A stretch of 64,000 bases of DNA from RPQJ01 sp041910015 (lineage in GTDB: Bacteria > Pseudomonadota > Gammaproteobacteria > Steroidobacterales > Steroidobacteraceae), in contig JAYRRR010000021.1 in assembly GCA_041910015.1 (NCBI GenBank), positions 43,552 through 107,551 of the forward strand, read 5' to 3'. Below, in pieces: positions 36,384 to 43,709 of the stretch. How positions within the stretch are numbered: position 1 is the stretch's first letter; each line of letters opens with the position of its first letter. The translations under genes were made by a program, and so were the position numbers. The notes beneath the pieces are model-generated. The model made no database searches. It saw nothing but the letters and a program-made list of their open reading frames with translations, and was not told the origin of the DNA.

Positions 36384-37883
36384 TCAATGCCTCTGCAGCC
36401 ACCGCTCGAGCTGCGCTTCGCTGTCCGCCGGCAGGTGCACGCCGAGCTTGCTGCGCCGGAACAGGATGTCCTCGGCCGTGATGGCGAATTCCTCGCGTCG
36501 CAGGTATTCGATCTCGCGCGCCGCGAGCCCCGGCAGCACCATCTCGCCGAGGTCGTCCATCGAGTTGCAGGCGTCCAGCAGTCGCTCCATGCGCGTGCCG
36601 TAGGCGCGCGCGTACCGTTCGAGCAGCGCGTGGTCGAGCCAGGCATGACGTTGCGCCATGCGATCGCGGAACCGGCCGAAGTCGGCGCCCGGCAGGTCGC
36701 CGCCCGGCAGCGGCGCACGTTCCGTCCAGGGGGACGCAGCGACCGCGAGCGTTCTGCAGACGCCGTCGACGACGTCCTGCGCCAGCCGGCGGTAGGTCGT
36801 GAGCTTGCCACCGTACACGGACACCAGCGGCGGCGTGTGGCGGTCGAAGTCGAGCACGTAGTCGCGCGTGATGCTCTTCGGATCCTGCGTCGAGGCCGCG
36901 AGCAGCGGCCGCAGGCCCGCGAACGCCCAGACGACGTCGCGGCGCGTGAGGTCGCGACGAAAGTAGCGATTGACCAGGTCGACGAGGTATTGCGCCTCGG
37001 TCGCGTCGATCCGCGGACGTGCGAGGTCGCCCTGGTACTCGCGCTCGGTCGTGCCGACCAGCGTGAAGTCACGCTCGAACGGGATCGCGAACACGATGCG
37101 GCCGTCCGGTGCCTGGAAAATGTACGCGTAGTCGTGCTGGAACAGTCGCGGCACGACGATGTGGCTGCCCTGGATCATGCGCGGGTGATGGCGCGCCGGC
37201 CGTGGCGTGTGTGCGTCGAGGAATTCCGCCACCCACGGTCCGGTCGCGTTGACCACCAGGCGCGCGGTCAGCCCGACGCGGCGTCCGTCCGCATGCTCGA
37301 GCGTGGCCCGCCACGCCTCGCCCTGCGGACGCAAGTCGACGCATTTCGTGCGGGTGAGCACCCGGCCGCCGCGCTCGCGCACGTCCATGGCGTTCGCGAC
37401 GACCAGCCGTGCGTCATCGACCCAGCCGTCGGAAAACAGGAAGCCGGTGCGGAATTGCTCGTCGAGCGGCGCACCGGCGGGGTGACGGCGCAGGTTCACG
37501 GCCGACGAGGCCGGCAGCGTGCGTCGCGGATCGAGGTGGTCGTAGAGGAAAAGACCGGCGCGCAGCATCCAGGCGGGCCGCAGGTGGCGGTCGTGCGGCA
37601 GCACGAATCGCAGCGGCCGCGACAGGTGTGGTGCGTTCGCGAGTACGACCTCACGCTCGTGCAGCGACTTCCGCACCAGCGCGAAGTCGTAGAACTCGAG
37701 GTAGCGCAGGCCGCCGTGGATCAGCTTGGTGCTGGCGGACGACGTGTGCGCGGCGATGTCGTGCTGCTCGCAGAGCACCGTGCGCAGCCCGCGGCCCGCG
37801 GCATCGCGGGCGATGCCGGCGCCGTTGATGCCGGCACCCACGACCAGCAGGTCGCAGTCCGCGGCCCCGCCGTCCGGCGTCAC
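36384..37883 (-). CDS. glpD: aerobic glycerol-3-phosphate dehydrogenase
   Basis: 499 residues from GTG 37883, which overlaps the stop of the NamZ-like gene (GTGA). FAD site LLVVGAGINGAGIARDAAGRG, then TSSASTKLIHGGLRYLE, MIQGSHIVVPRLF, FAIPFERDFTLVGTTE, WAFAGLRPL and VYGGKLTTYRRLAQDVVD. Membrane-associated flavoprotein converting glycerol-3-phosphate to DHAP with electrons to quinone. C-terminal DAO_C-type domain is present. Unusual in being translationally coupled to peptidoglycan-recycling-type genes instead of glpK or glpF. Confidence 0.94.
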   Translation of the reverse strand: MTPDGGAADCDLLVVGAGINGAGIARDAAGRGLRTVLCEQHDIAAHTSSASTKLIHGGLRYLEFYDFALVRKSLHEREVVLANAPHLSRPLRFVLPHDRHLRPAWMLRAGLFLYDHLDPRRTLPASSAVNLRRHPAGAPLDEQFRTGFLFSDGWVDDARLVVANAMDVRERGGRVLTRTKCVDLRPQGEAWRATLEHADGRRVGLTARLVVNATGPWVAEFLDAHTPRPARHHPRMIQGSHIVVPRLFQHDYAYIFQAPDGRIVFAIPFERDFTLVGTTEREYQGDLARPRIDATEAQYLVDLVNRYFRRDLTRRDVVWAFAGLRPLLAASTQDPKSITRDYVLDFDRHTPPLVSVYGGKLTTYRRLAQDVVDGVCRTLAVAASPWTERAPLPGGDLPGADFGRFRDRMAQRHAWLDHALLERYARAYGTRMERLLDACNSMDDLGEMVLPGLAAREIEYLRREEFAITAEDILFRRSKLGVHLPADSEAQLERWLQRH

Positions 37884-39085
37884 CGGTAGAGCAGCGCGTC
37901 GGCGCGTTCGTCGAGCCATGCCCGTTCGTCGGCGCCGGCCAGCGCCTCGAGGTCGGCCGGCGACGCGCCGGCGTCGTCGACCCATCGACGCAGCAGTTCG
38001 CTGCCGTTGATCAGATCGATGGCGAGACGTCCGTGCTCGTATTCGTAGGGAAAGTCCCGCCAGAGCTCGTATTCCGGCCACAGCCGGCGCAGCGCCTTGA
38101 ACGCGAGCGCCTGCAGCCGCCACGGCCGGAACGCCGCGTGGTCGTAGGCGCCGTCGTCGACGTGTACCTGCAGGCCGGCGCAGAGACGCCGCTCGTGCTT
38201 GTGGAACGTCGGTTCGAACCAGCACGGACGCAGGCGGCAGCCGCGCAGCCACTGCGGCGCGAGGCGATGCATCTCGGCGACGATCGCCGGTGCGTCGAGC
38301 TCCGGGGCACCGAACAGCTCGAGCGGCCGCGTCGTACCGCGACCTTCGGACAGGGTCGTGCCTTCGAGCATGACCGTGCCGGGATAACAGCGCGCCATCC
38401 ACGGATTGGGCGCGTTCGGGCTCGGGTTCACCCAGGAGCGTTCGCCGAGCGGCCAGCCCCAGCCGGGGCCCGTGGCGGGGGCCCAGCCCTGCATTTCGAC
38501 GACGCGATAGTCGACGTCGAGGCGCAGCGTGCGCACGAACCAGTGCCCGAGTTCACCCAGCGTGAGCCCGTGCCGCATCGGCAGGGCGCCCGCGCCGACG
38601 AAGCTCTCCCAGCCCGGTCGCAGCGTCAGGCCTTCGACGGGCCGACCGAGCGGATTCGGGCGATCGAGCACCCACACCGACTTGCCGTGGGCCGCGGCCG
38701 CTTCGAGCACGTAGCGTAGCGTCGTGATGAAGGTGTAGATGCGGCAACCGAGGTCCTGCAGGTCGACCAGCAGCACATCGAAGGTGTCGAGCATGCCGGC
38801 CGTGGGCCGTCGTACGTCACCGTAGAGGCTGAACACCGGTATGCCGTGGGCCGGGTCGTCGAAGTCCGGCGACTCGATCATGTTGTCCTGCTTGTCGCCG
38901 CGCAGGCCATGCTGCGGGCCGAACGCTGCCGTCACGCGGATGCCGTCGAGTGAGGCGAGGGCGTCGAGCGAGTGCTGGAACCGGGCGGTGACGGAGGCGG
39001 GGTGGGCGAGCAGTGCGACGCGGCGGTCGTGCAGCGGCGCGCGCAACGCCGCGTCCTCGCACAGACGGTCGATGCCGAACCTCAC
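37880..39085 (-). CDS. DUF1343/NamZ-like exo-beta-N-acetylmuramidase (GH171)
   Basis: 401 residues from GTG 39085. Family features: GIDRLCEDAALRAPLHDRRVALLAHPAS, FGPQHGLRGDKQDNM, FSLYGDVRRPTAGMLDTFDVLLVDLQDLGCRIYT, LDRPNPLGRPVEGL and MARCYPGTVMLEGTTLSEGRGT. DUF1343 founding members are NamZ enzymes that remove terminal N-acetylmuramate from peptidoglycan fragments (GH171). No signal peptide at this start, so it may act in the cytosol on recycled muropeptides. Both ends overlap neighbours by 4 bp (DOMON gene upstream, glpD downstream). Confidence 0.85.
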   Translation of the reverse strand: MRFGIDRLCEDAALRAPLHDRRVALLAHPASVTARFQHSLDALASLDGIRVTAAFGPQHGLRGDKQDNMIESPDFDDPAHGIPVFSLYGDVRRPTAGMLDTFDVLLVDLQDLGCRIYTFITTLRYVLEAAAAHGKSVWVLDRPNPLGRPVEGLTLRPGWESFVGAGALPMRHGLTLGELGHWFVRTLRLDVDYRVVEMQGWAPATGPGWGWPLGERSWVNPSPNAPNPWMARCYPGTVMLEGTTLSEGRGTTRPLELFGAPELDAPAIVAEMHRLAPQWLRGCRLRPCWFEPTFHKHERRLCAGLQVHVDDGAYDHAAFRPWRLQALAFKALRRLWPEYELWRDFPYEYEHGRLAIDLINGSELLRRWVDDAGASPADLEALAGADERAWLDERADALLYR

Positions 39086-39696
39086 GCGCGGTCGGCCCCG
39101 ACCGTCTCGGCGAGCAGGTCGTCCTGACCGGTCTCCGGCAGGCCGACCTGCAACGCAAACCCGAGCCGGTGATGAAAGTCCGGCTGGGCGGACGGATGCG
39201 CCAGCGCCCAGAACGAGAACCGTCCATCCGTCTCTTCGACGACGGCCGCGACGGCCGCACGCAACGGTGCGCCGGGTCGCGGCATCGGCAGCTCGTCGAG
39301 GTACGTGATCGCCTCCAGCACCAGCCCGCGGCTGCTCGGGCGGACCGCAATGCGCGGCGAACGGCCGACGTCGATGGTCGTCATGCCGCGGCGATAGCCG
39401 ACGAACCCATACATGGCCCATTCGCCCGAAGGTGAGAAATTCAGCTCGCAATACGCTTCGCTCTCCGGCAGCGCGACAAACAGCTCGAAGCAGGTGTGGC
39501 GCCACAATTCGTCGGCGCGGCCGGGCGGGCGCGGGCGCGGCAGCACGACCTGCGACATGTCGGCATCGAGATCGAAAGTCACTGCCAGCTTGCCGGCGCC
39601 GCCGATCCGGGCGCTGGCGGCGATGCCGTGAACGGCACGGGTCGGCGACGAGGCGTGGCAGGCCAGGGCGACCGTGTGGGGCTTCGTTCTACGCAT
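39082..39696 (-). CDS. DOMON-like domain protein
   Basis: 204 residues. Matches the small DOMON-like family found beside DUF1343/mur-type genes: LAVTFDLDADMSQVVLPRP, RADELWRHTCFELFVALPES, YCELNFSPSGEWAMYGFVGYR, then a C-terminal FSFWALAHPSAQPDFHH. DOMON folds are beta-sandwiches that bind haem or sugar; here no haem ligands or signal peptide are obvious, so sugar binding or a scaffold role is as likely. First gene of the DOMON-NamZ-GlpD chain. Confidence 0.75.
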   Translation of the reverse strand: MRRTKPHTVALACHASSPTRAVHGIAASARIGGAGKLAVTFDLDADMSQVVLPRPRPPGRADELWRHTCFELFVALPESEAYCELNFSPSGEWAMYGFVGYRRGMTTIDVGRSPRIAVRPSSRGLVLEAITYLDELPMPRPGAPLRAAVAAVVEETDGRFSFWALAHPSAQPDFHHRLGFALQVGLPETGQDDLLAETVGADRA

Positions 39697-39720
39697 CGGC
39701 TCGATTCTACGGGGCGCCGG

Positions 39721-40806
39721 TCAGATTGGCGCGACCAGTGTCGGATCGGGCCGTTCCATCCATGCCAGGACGGCCTCCGCGAAGCGAGCGCACTCGGCGA
39801 TCGCCCTCTCCCAGGCGCCAATGCGCCCGGCGTGGTCGGCCCCGTAGCGATAGAAGTCCTGCCGATCCGGCAACTTGCCGTTCGGCAGGGTCGCGAGAAA
39901 CGTGGCGGACGGTGTCACCAGCAGCACGTCGTCGAGCCAGGCGTGGGCGCGGGCCGCGCGCCGCCAGGGCAGGTGCTTGTCCAGCCAGCCCGGGGTCACC
40001 CAGGGGCTGAAGTGCGGGTAGAACACGATGCGCCGGTGCCCGGGGCCGGCGAGCCGCGGGTAGGGCAGCAGCAGGTGATAGTCGATCAACGCGCCATCCC
40101 AGTAGTTGCCGCGCGGCGCGCCGTGGATGTCGCGCACGGGTGAGGCGATGAGCGGGATCGAGCCCGACGCGAGCAGCGCATCCTCGGCGTTGGTCTCGTC
40201 GAGCGCGACGGTGACGAGCCCGAACGCGTCGAACGGAGGGGCGTCGAGCAGGCCCGGCGGATCACCGCCATGAAACACCACGCGCTCGAGGTAGGTCGCG
40301 AGCCGCCGTCGCGAAATGGCATTGCTCAGCATGGCGCGCCCGAAGGCCAGCCGCGACTCGCGATCGTGCAGTGGTCCCCGGGCCCGCGCCGTGACGATGC
40401 CGAGGGCCACGCCGGGGCGCCAGCGCAAGGGCCCTTCCCCGCGCGCGGCGTGCGCGATCCGGCGGCAGGCGAGGCTGACTTCCGCTGGCGTCGGCTTGCC
40501 GGCATAGCACTGGTCGCGCACATAGGCGTGCTGCACCGCGTCCAGCGCCGTGAGCGCATCTTGCCGGGCAAGCGCGGCCATGCGCCATGCGCCGACCGAT
40601 GCGCCGACGAACTCCACAGGGACGCCGGCGGGCAGCCAGCCGTGATGCAACAGCAAGCGGTCGAGCGGCAGCAAGGCGAGCCCCTTGGGGCCGCCGGCGG
40701 CGGCTGGGACGCAGCCGATGTCGCCGCGGCCGAGGCCATGCTCGCGCAGGTGGCGCAACGCGCCCGGCCCCGCGCGCAATTCGAACGGGCGTGAGGAATC
40801 GCTCAT
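39721..40806 (-). CDS. patatin-like phospholipase
   Basis: 361 residues, no signal peptide. Oxyanion loop AAAGGPKGLALLPLD, nucleophile motif GASVGAWRMAAL (G-x-S-x-G) and catalytic dyad Asp in NYWDGALIDYHLLLPY. Expected to hydrolyse acyl chains of phospholipids or neutral lipids. ATG 40806 is preferred over 40842. It is upstream of, and in line with, the DOMON-NamZ-GlpD chain (24-bp gap), so could be co-transcribed; divergent from the lysoplasmalogenase gene 65 bp away. Confidence 0.87.
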   Translation of the reverse strand: MSDSSRPFELRAGPGALRHLREHGLGRGDIGCVPAAAGGPKGLALLPLDRLLLHHGWLPAGVPVEFVGASVGAWRMAALARQDALTALDAVQHAYVRDQCYAGKPTPAEVSLACRRIAHAARGEGPLRWRPGVALGIVTARARGPLHDRESRLAFGRAMLSNAISRRRLATYLERVVFHGGDPPGLLDAPPFDAFGLVTVALDETNAEDALLASGSIPLIASPVRDIHGAPRGNYWDGALIDYHLLLPYPRLAGPGHRRIVFYPHFSPWVTPGWLDKHLPWRRAARAHAWLDDVLLVTPSATFLATLPNGKLPDRQDFYRYGADHAGRIGAWERAIAECARFAEAVLAWMERPDPTLVAPI

Positions 40807-40871
40807 CGCAGGACGGCATCGTAGCAGCTCGGGCGACGGCACCGCAGCGGTGCGCTAGCATGGCCCGGCCC

Positions 40872-41531
40872 ATGGACACACCGACGCTCGGGCCCGGCCC
40901 GCTCATCCTGCTCTGCGCGCTCGCGGTCGCCGCGCTGCTTGCGGCGGAGCGGCGTCATTCGCAGCGGGGCAAGTGGCTCGCCAAGCCGCTCGCGTCGGCG
41001 GCCTTCGTCGGCACGGCGCTCGTCTCCGGCGCGCTCGACAACGGCTACGGCCTGCTCGTGCTCGCGGGGCTCTGCCTGTGCTTCGCCGGCGACGTGCTGC
41101 TGATTCCGGAAGGCCGGCCGGCCGTCTTCCGCGTCGGTCTGTTCGCCTTCCTCGCCGGTCACCTCGGTTTCGGCGCCGCGTTCCTCACGCAGCCGCTGAA
41201 TCTGGTCTGGCTCGCACTCGGGGCCGCGGCACTCGCGATGGTGCTCGCCGGGGTCTGGCGCTGGTTGCGCCCCTTGCTGCCGCCCGGCATGCGCGGCGCC
41301 GTGCTCGCCTACCTGGTCGTGATCGGCACGATGTCGTCGCTCGCTCTGTCGCTGGCGGGCGCCGGTGGCCCGGCGACAGTGGCGGCCGGTGCGCTTGCAT
41401 TCACGGCCTCGGACGTCTCGGTGGCCCGCGACCGCTTCGTCCACGCCGGGTTCTTCAATCGCGCGTGGGGCCTGCCGCTCTACTACTGCGCGCAATTGCT
41501 CATCGCGCTGAGTCCCGCAGCCGTCGGCTGA
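40872..41531 (+). CDS. YhhN/TMEM86-family lysoplasmalogenase-like membrane protein
   Basis: 219 residues, about eight helices. Signature segments: KPLASAAFVG, LCLCFAGDVLLIP, FLAGHLGFGAAFL, and TASDVSVARDRFV, the last two containing the conserved Asp residues of the family. Homologues cleave the vinyl-ether bond of lysoplasmalogens; bacterial members are less well defined. ATG 40872 preferred; an ATG at 40860 overlaps a TAGCAT that looks like a -10 box (40856-40861). Paired head-to-head with a patatin gene, both lipid-active. Confidence 0.85.
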   Translation: MDTPTLGPGPLILLCALAVAALLAAERRHSQRGKWLAKPLASAAFVGTALVSGALDNGYGLLVLAGLCLCFAGDVLLIPEGRPAVFRVGLFAFLAGHLGFGAAFLTQPLNLVWLALGAAALAMVLAGVWRWLRPLLPPGMRGAVLAYLVVIGTMSSLALSLAGAGGPATVAAGALAFTASDVSVARDRFVHAGFFNRAWGLPLYYCAQLLIALSPAAVG

Positions 41532-41571
41532 CGGCACGCCCCGGGGTGTGCTCGACCGCGGCGTGCATGAT

Positions 41572-41601
41572 CCGGGCGGGCGTCCCGCGACACCCGCCCG
41601 G
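41572..41601. terminator. bidirectional inverted repeat between convergent genes
   Basis: CCGGGCGGG, 12-base loop, CCCGCCCGG: an exact 9-bp stem between the ends of the lysoplasmalogenase-like gene (41531) and the UrcA gene (41614). No T-run, so likely a transcript-end stabiliser or Rho-assisted terminator. Confidence 0.45.
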
Positions 41602-41613
41602 CCCTCTGCGCGA

Positions 41614-41979
41614 TCAGCCGACCGACGAGTCGGTGCGGGCCGCGTGCAGCGCGTGCACCTGCTGGCTGCCGATCTTCTCGACCGCTTGCGTCAGCGTGCT
41701 GTCGTAGCAGGCCCGATAGCGCATGTGCTCGGTCAGCGCGAGCATCCTCGGCGCACTGCCGCAGGCGCGTTCAGCCGCCGCCGCGAGCCGCGCGTAGAGG
41801 GTCCGTGCGCCTTCCTCGGTGGCCAGGTTCAGGTCGGCGTAGCGCACCACCACGTCGTCGTACCGGGGAACCGGAGCGGTGGCGACGTCACCGGCGTGTG
41901 CCGCGAGGGCCAGGCCGAACGTGCCGGCGCAGGCGATCACCGTGGCGAGGGTGCGGGTCTTCTTCGTCTGGGCGTTCAT
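41614..41979 (-). CDS. UrcA family exported protein
   Basis: 121 residues. Signal peptide ending LALAAHAGD. Mature domain has the UrcA pattern: RYDDVVVRYADLNLATEEGARTLYARLAAAAERACG, a Cys, RYRACYDSTLTQAVEKI and a short C-terminal tail. AGGAG lies 7 bp before ATG 41979 and fixes the start. Function unknown; the two Cys probably form a disulfide. The family is common in sphingomonads and steroid-degrading gammaproteobacteria. Confidence 0.88.
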   Translation of the reverse strand: MNAQTKKTRTLATVIACAGTFGLALAAHAGDVATAPVPRYDDVVVRYADLNLATEEGARTLYARLAAAAERACGSAPRMLALTEHMRYRACYDSTLTQAVEKIGSQQVHALHAARTDSSVG

Positions 41980-42130
41980 GGTCGAGCTCCTGAGTGAGAC
42001 TGCTGACGCTTTCATTGACCGTGCAGACAGTCTGACGCCGATCACACCCCGCGGGTTCGCCCACTCGTCGCGCTGCACCGGCGACTCGTCGCAGCCGCCT
42101 CTGGTAACGTGCGTGGCGGAAGACCAACGC

Positions 42131-42712
42131 ATGATCTGGAAGCTCGCCTACACTGTCTTCGTGCTGGTGATCGTCGCGATCTGGCGCAGGAACTACGGCT
42201 GGCGCAACCTGCTGTGGTTCTCGGACATCGCGCTGATCGGGGCCGTGCCGGCGCTGTGGCTCGAAAACGCCGCGATCGCGAGCGTGCTGGCGGTCGCGGT
42301 GCTGTTGCCCGAGCTGCTGTGGAATGTCGACTTCCTGCTGCGCCTGGTCGTGCGCCGTCGCATCACCGGGCTGACGGACTACATGTTCGAGCCCGAGCGT
42401 CCGCGGTTGCTGCGCGGACTGTCGCTGTTTCACGTGCCGCTGCCGCTGCTGCTGCTGTGGATGCTCAACGCCTACGGCTATGACGCCCGGGTCGCCCTGC
42501 CGGGCGCGATCGTGCTGGCGGCGATCGTACTGCCGTGGAGCCGCGCCGTGAGTTCACCCGAACGCAACATCATCTGGACGCACGGGCTGGGCGCGGCGCG
42601 CTCGTCACGGCCCGCCGTCGCCTACCTGGGCGCCCTGTTCGCCGGGTTCGTCGTGCTCGTGTTCGTGCCGACGCACTGTTTGCTGCGCGCGCTGTTCGCG
42701 GCCGACTCCTGA
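42131..42712 (+). CDS. conserved integral membrane protein, unknown function
   Basis: 193 residues, about six helices, including MIWKLAYTVFVLVIVAIW at the N-terminus and a C-terminal AYLGALFAGFVVLVFV. Motifs such as NLLWFSDIALIG, PELLWNVDFLLRL and LSLFHVPLPLLLLWML with several Asp, His and Trp in helices look conserved, but I do not know a function. The start is supported by CGGAAG 9 bp upstream. Divergent from the UrcA gene. Confidence 0.7.
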   Translation: MIWKLAYTVFVLVIVAIWRRNYGWRNLLWFSDIALIGAVPALWLENAAIASVLAVAVLLPELLWNVDFLLRLVVRRRITGLTDYMFEPERPRLLRGLSLFHVPLPLLLLWMLNAYGYDARVALPGAIVLAAIVLPWSRAVSSPERNIIWTHGLGAARSSRPAVAYLGALFAGFVVLVFVPTHCLLRALFAADS

Positions 42713-42838
42713 GCGCGCAGGCGCGCGTGCCAACGCCCCGATCGCCGGGTCCGCCGTCGCAACCAGACTGGTCACATCGCATGGCAGCGCCGGTCCACTG
42801 CGGAATGTCGCTGGCTGTGCCGTCACGACGAAGCCGTG

Positions 42839-42844
42839 TATACT
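42839..42844 (+). promoter_or_regulatory. -10 box (TATACT) before a candidate RNA
   Basis: TATACT in a strongly GC-rich stretch, with a poor -35 (TGTGCC, 17 bp upstream). It precedes about 150 bp of structured, gene-free sequence that ends in a strong terminator. Confidence 0.5.
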
Positions 42845-42845
42845 C

Positions 42846-42994
42846 GCCGCCAGCATCAAGACACGGGCGTTCGCGCCCGGCCAACCTGCCTTCCCGGGCA
42901 AGGTGGCTCGCACCACGAGTGCGGATGCGGCCGGCAGGCAACGAAGCGGGTACTCGCTTGAACCCTCCGGCGCGACCTGTGGCGGAGGGTTTTT
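42846..42994 (+). ncRNA. candidate structured small RNA or riboswitch-like leader, unidentified
   Basis: This stretch occupies most of a 363-bp gap (42713-43075) without a gene. It contains a 6-bp hairpin closed on a UUCG tetraloop (CGGGCG-TTCG-CGCCCG, 42864-42879), a CTCG/CGAG hairpin (42907-42919), an AAGCG/CGCTT hairpin (42944-42959) and then the terminator. With TATACT just before it, this looks like a transcribed RNA of about 140-150 nt. It does not match tmRNA, RNase P, SRP RNA or 6S RNA, and I find no TPP, cobalamin, SAM or cyclic-di-GMP riboswitch core. It could be a free sRNA or an attenuator for the gene at 43076. Confidence 0.45.
42961..42994 (+). terminator. Rho-independent terminator
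   Basis: AACCCTCCG pairs exactly with CGGAGGGTT over 9 bp around a 13-base loop and runs into TTTTT. This is the clearest intrinsic terminator in the window, and it lies 82 bp before the next gene, not after one. Confidence 0.8.
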
Positions 42995-43075
42995 CATATG
43001 GCCTCCGCGTCAGCACGGGCGCGCCACGCTGCAACCGGTCTGGGTGGCGATGGCCTGCGGGCCGGAGGTCGAACG

Positions 43076-43702
43076 ATGACGACGAATCAGTGGCCGAAGG
43101 CCTTCGCGACGAGCTGGGCCGAGGTCCCGGGCCACATTCCACCGGCGGTCGATGGTGCTGTCCGGGACGAGGTCCGGCCCGCGACGGCCGCGGGGCCGGA
43201 GGAGTTGCTCGCATCGCTGCTCGCCAGCGGATCGCGCACCGCCGGTCCGGGTGACACGGGCCGGGCGCTCACACGGTACTGGACCTGGCTGCGACACGCC
43301 GATGCGGCGCGGCGCAAGACGTTCTGCGTCGCGCTGGGCCACGCGCTGGAGCAGGGAGGGTCGATGCCGCGCGCCTGGGTGCCCGTGATTCTTGGCGACC
43401 ACGACTTCCGGATCGTCCATGCCGCGACGCTGGCATACCTGCGCGCACGCCCGGCGAGCGTCGACCGGCTGCAGCGTCGCGTGACGGACGCGCTCGACTG
43501 GATCCGTCGCGGGCTGGCGCTCGAACGCGCCGCCGTGTTCGCTGCGTTGCTCGAGCTGGCCGACGACGACGTGCTCGCACGACTGCGCGCGCTGCGCGGC
43601 GCGCTGCGTCCCGACGAGACGGCGCGCGTCTGGCAGTACGCCGTGCTGCCGGACGATGCGACGCGCGCCTTCCTCGACGAATGGCGCGCGACGTTCGCTT
43701 GA
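43076..43702 (+). CDS. hypothetical cytosolic protein
   Basis: 208 residues, Ala/Arg/Leu-rich and mostly helical, no membrane segment or signal. Visible stretches: LTRYWTWLRHADAARRKTFC, VPVILGDHDFRIVHAATLAYLRARP and LLELADDDVLARLRALRG, suggesting a helical-repeat fold. The ATG is well supported by GGAGG 7 bp upstream. I do not recognise a family. It lies downstream of the candidate RNA and terminator, so termination there may gate its expression; convergent with the transglycosylase gene. Confidence 0.65.
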   Translation: MTTNQWPKAFATSWAEVPGHIPPAVDGAVRDEVRPATAAGPEELLASLLASGSRTAGPGDTGRALTRYWTWLRHADAARRKTFCVALGHALEQGGSMPRAWVPVILGDHDFRIVHAATLAYLRARPASVDRLQRRVTDALDWIRRGLALERAAVFAALLELADDDVLARLRALRGALRPDETARVWQYAVLPDDATRAFLDEWRATFA

Positions 43703-43709
43703 TCCGCGA

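Noticed and set aside
42846..42994. Assignment of the structured region to a known RNA (SRP RNA, 6S, tmRNA, RNase P, cyclic-di-GMP, SAM or TPP riboswitch)
   Set aside because: The invariant core sequences of these RNAs are absent by eye; left as unidentified.
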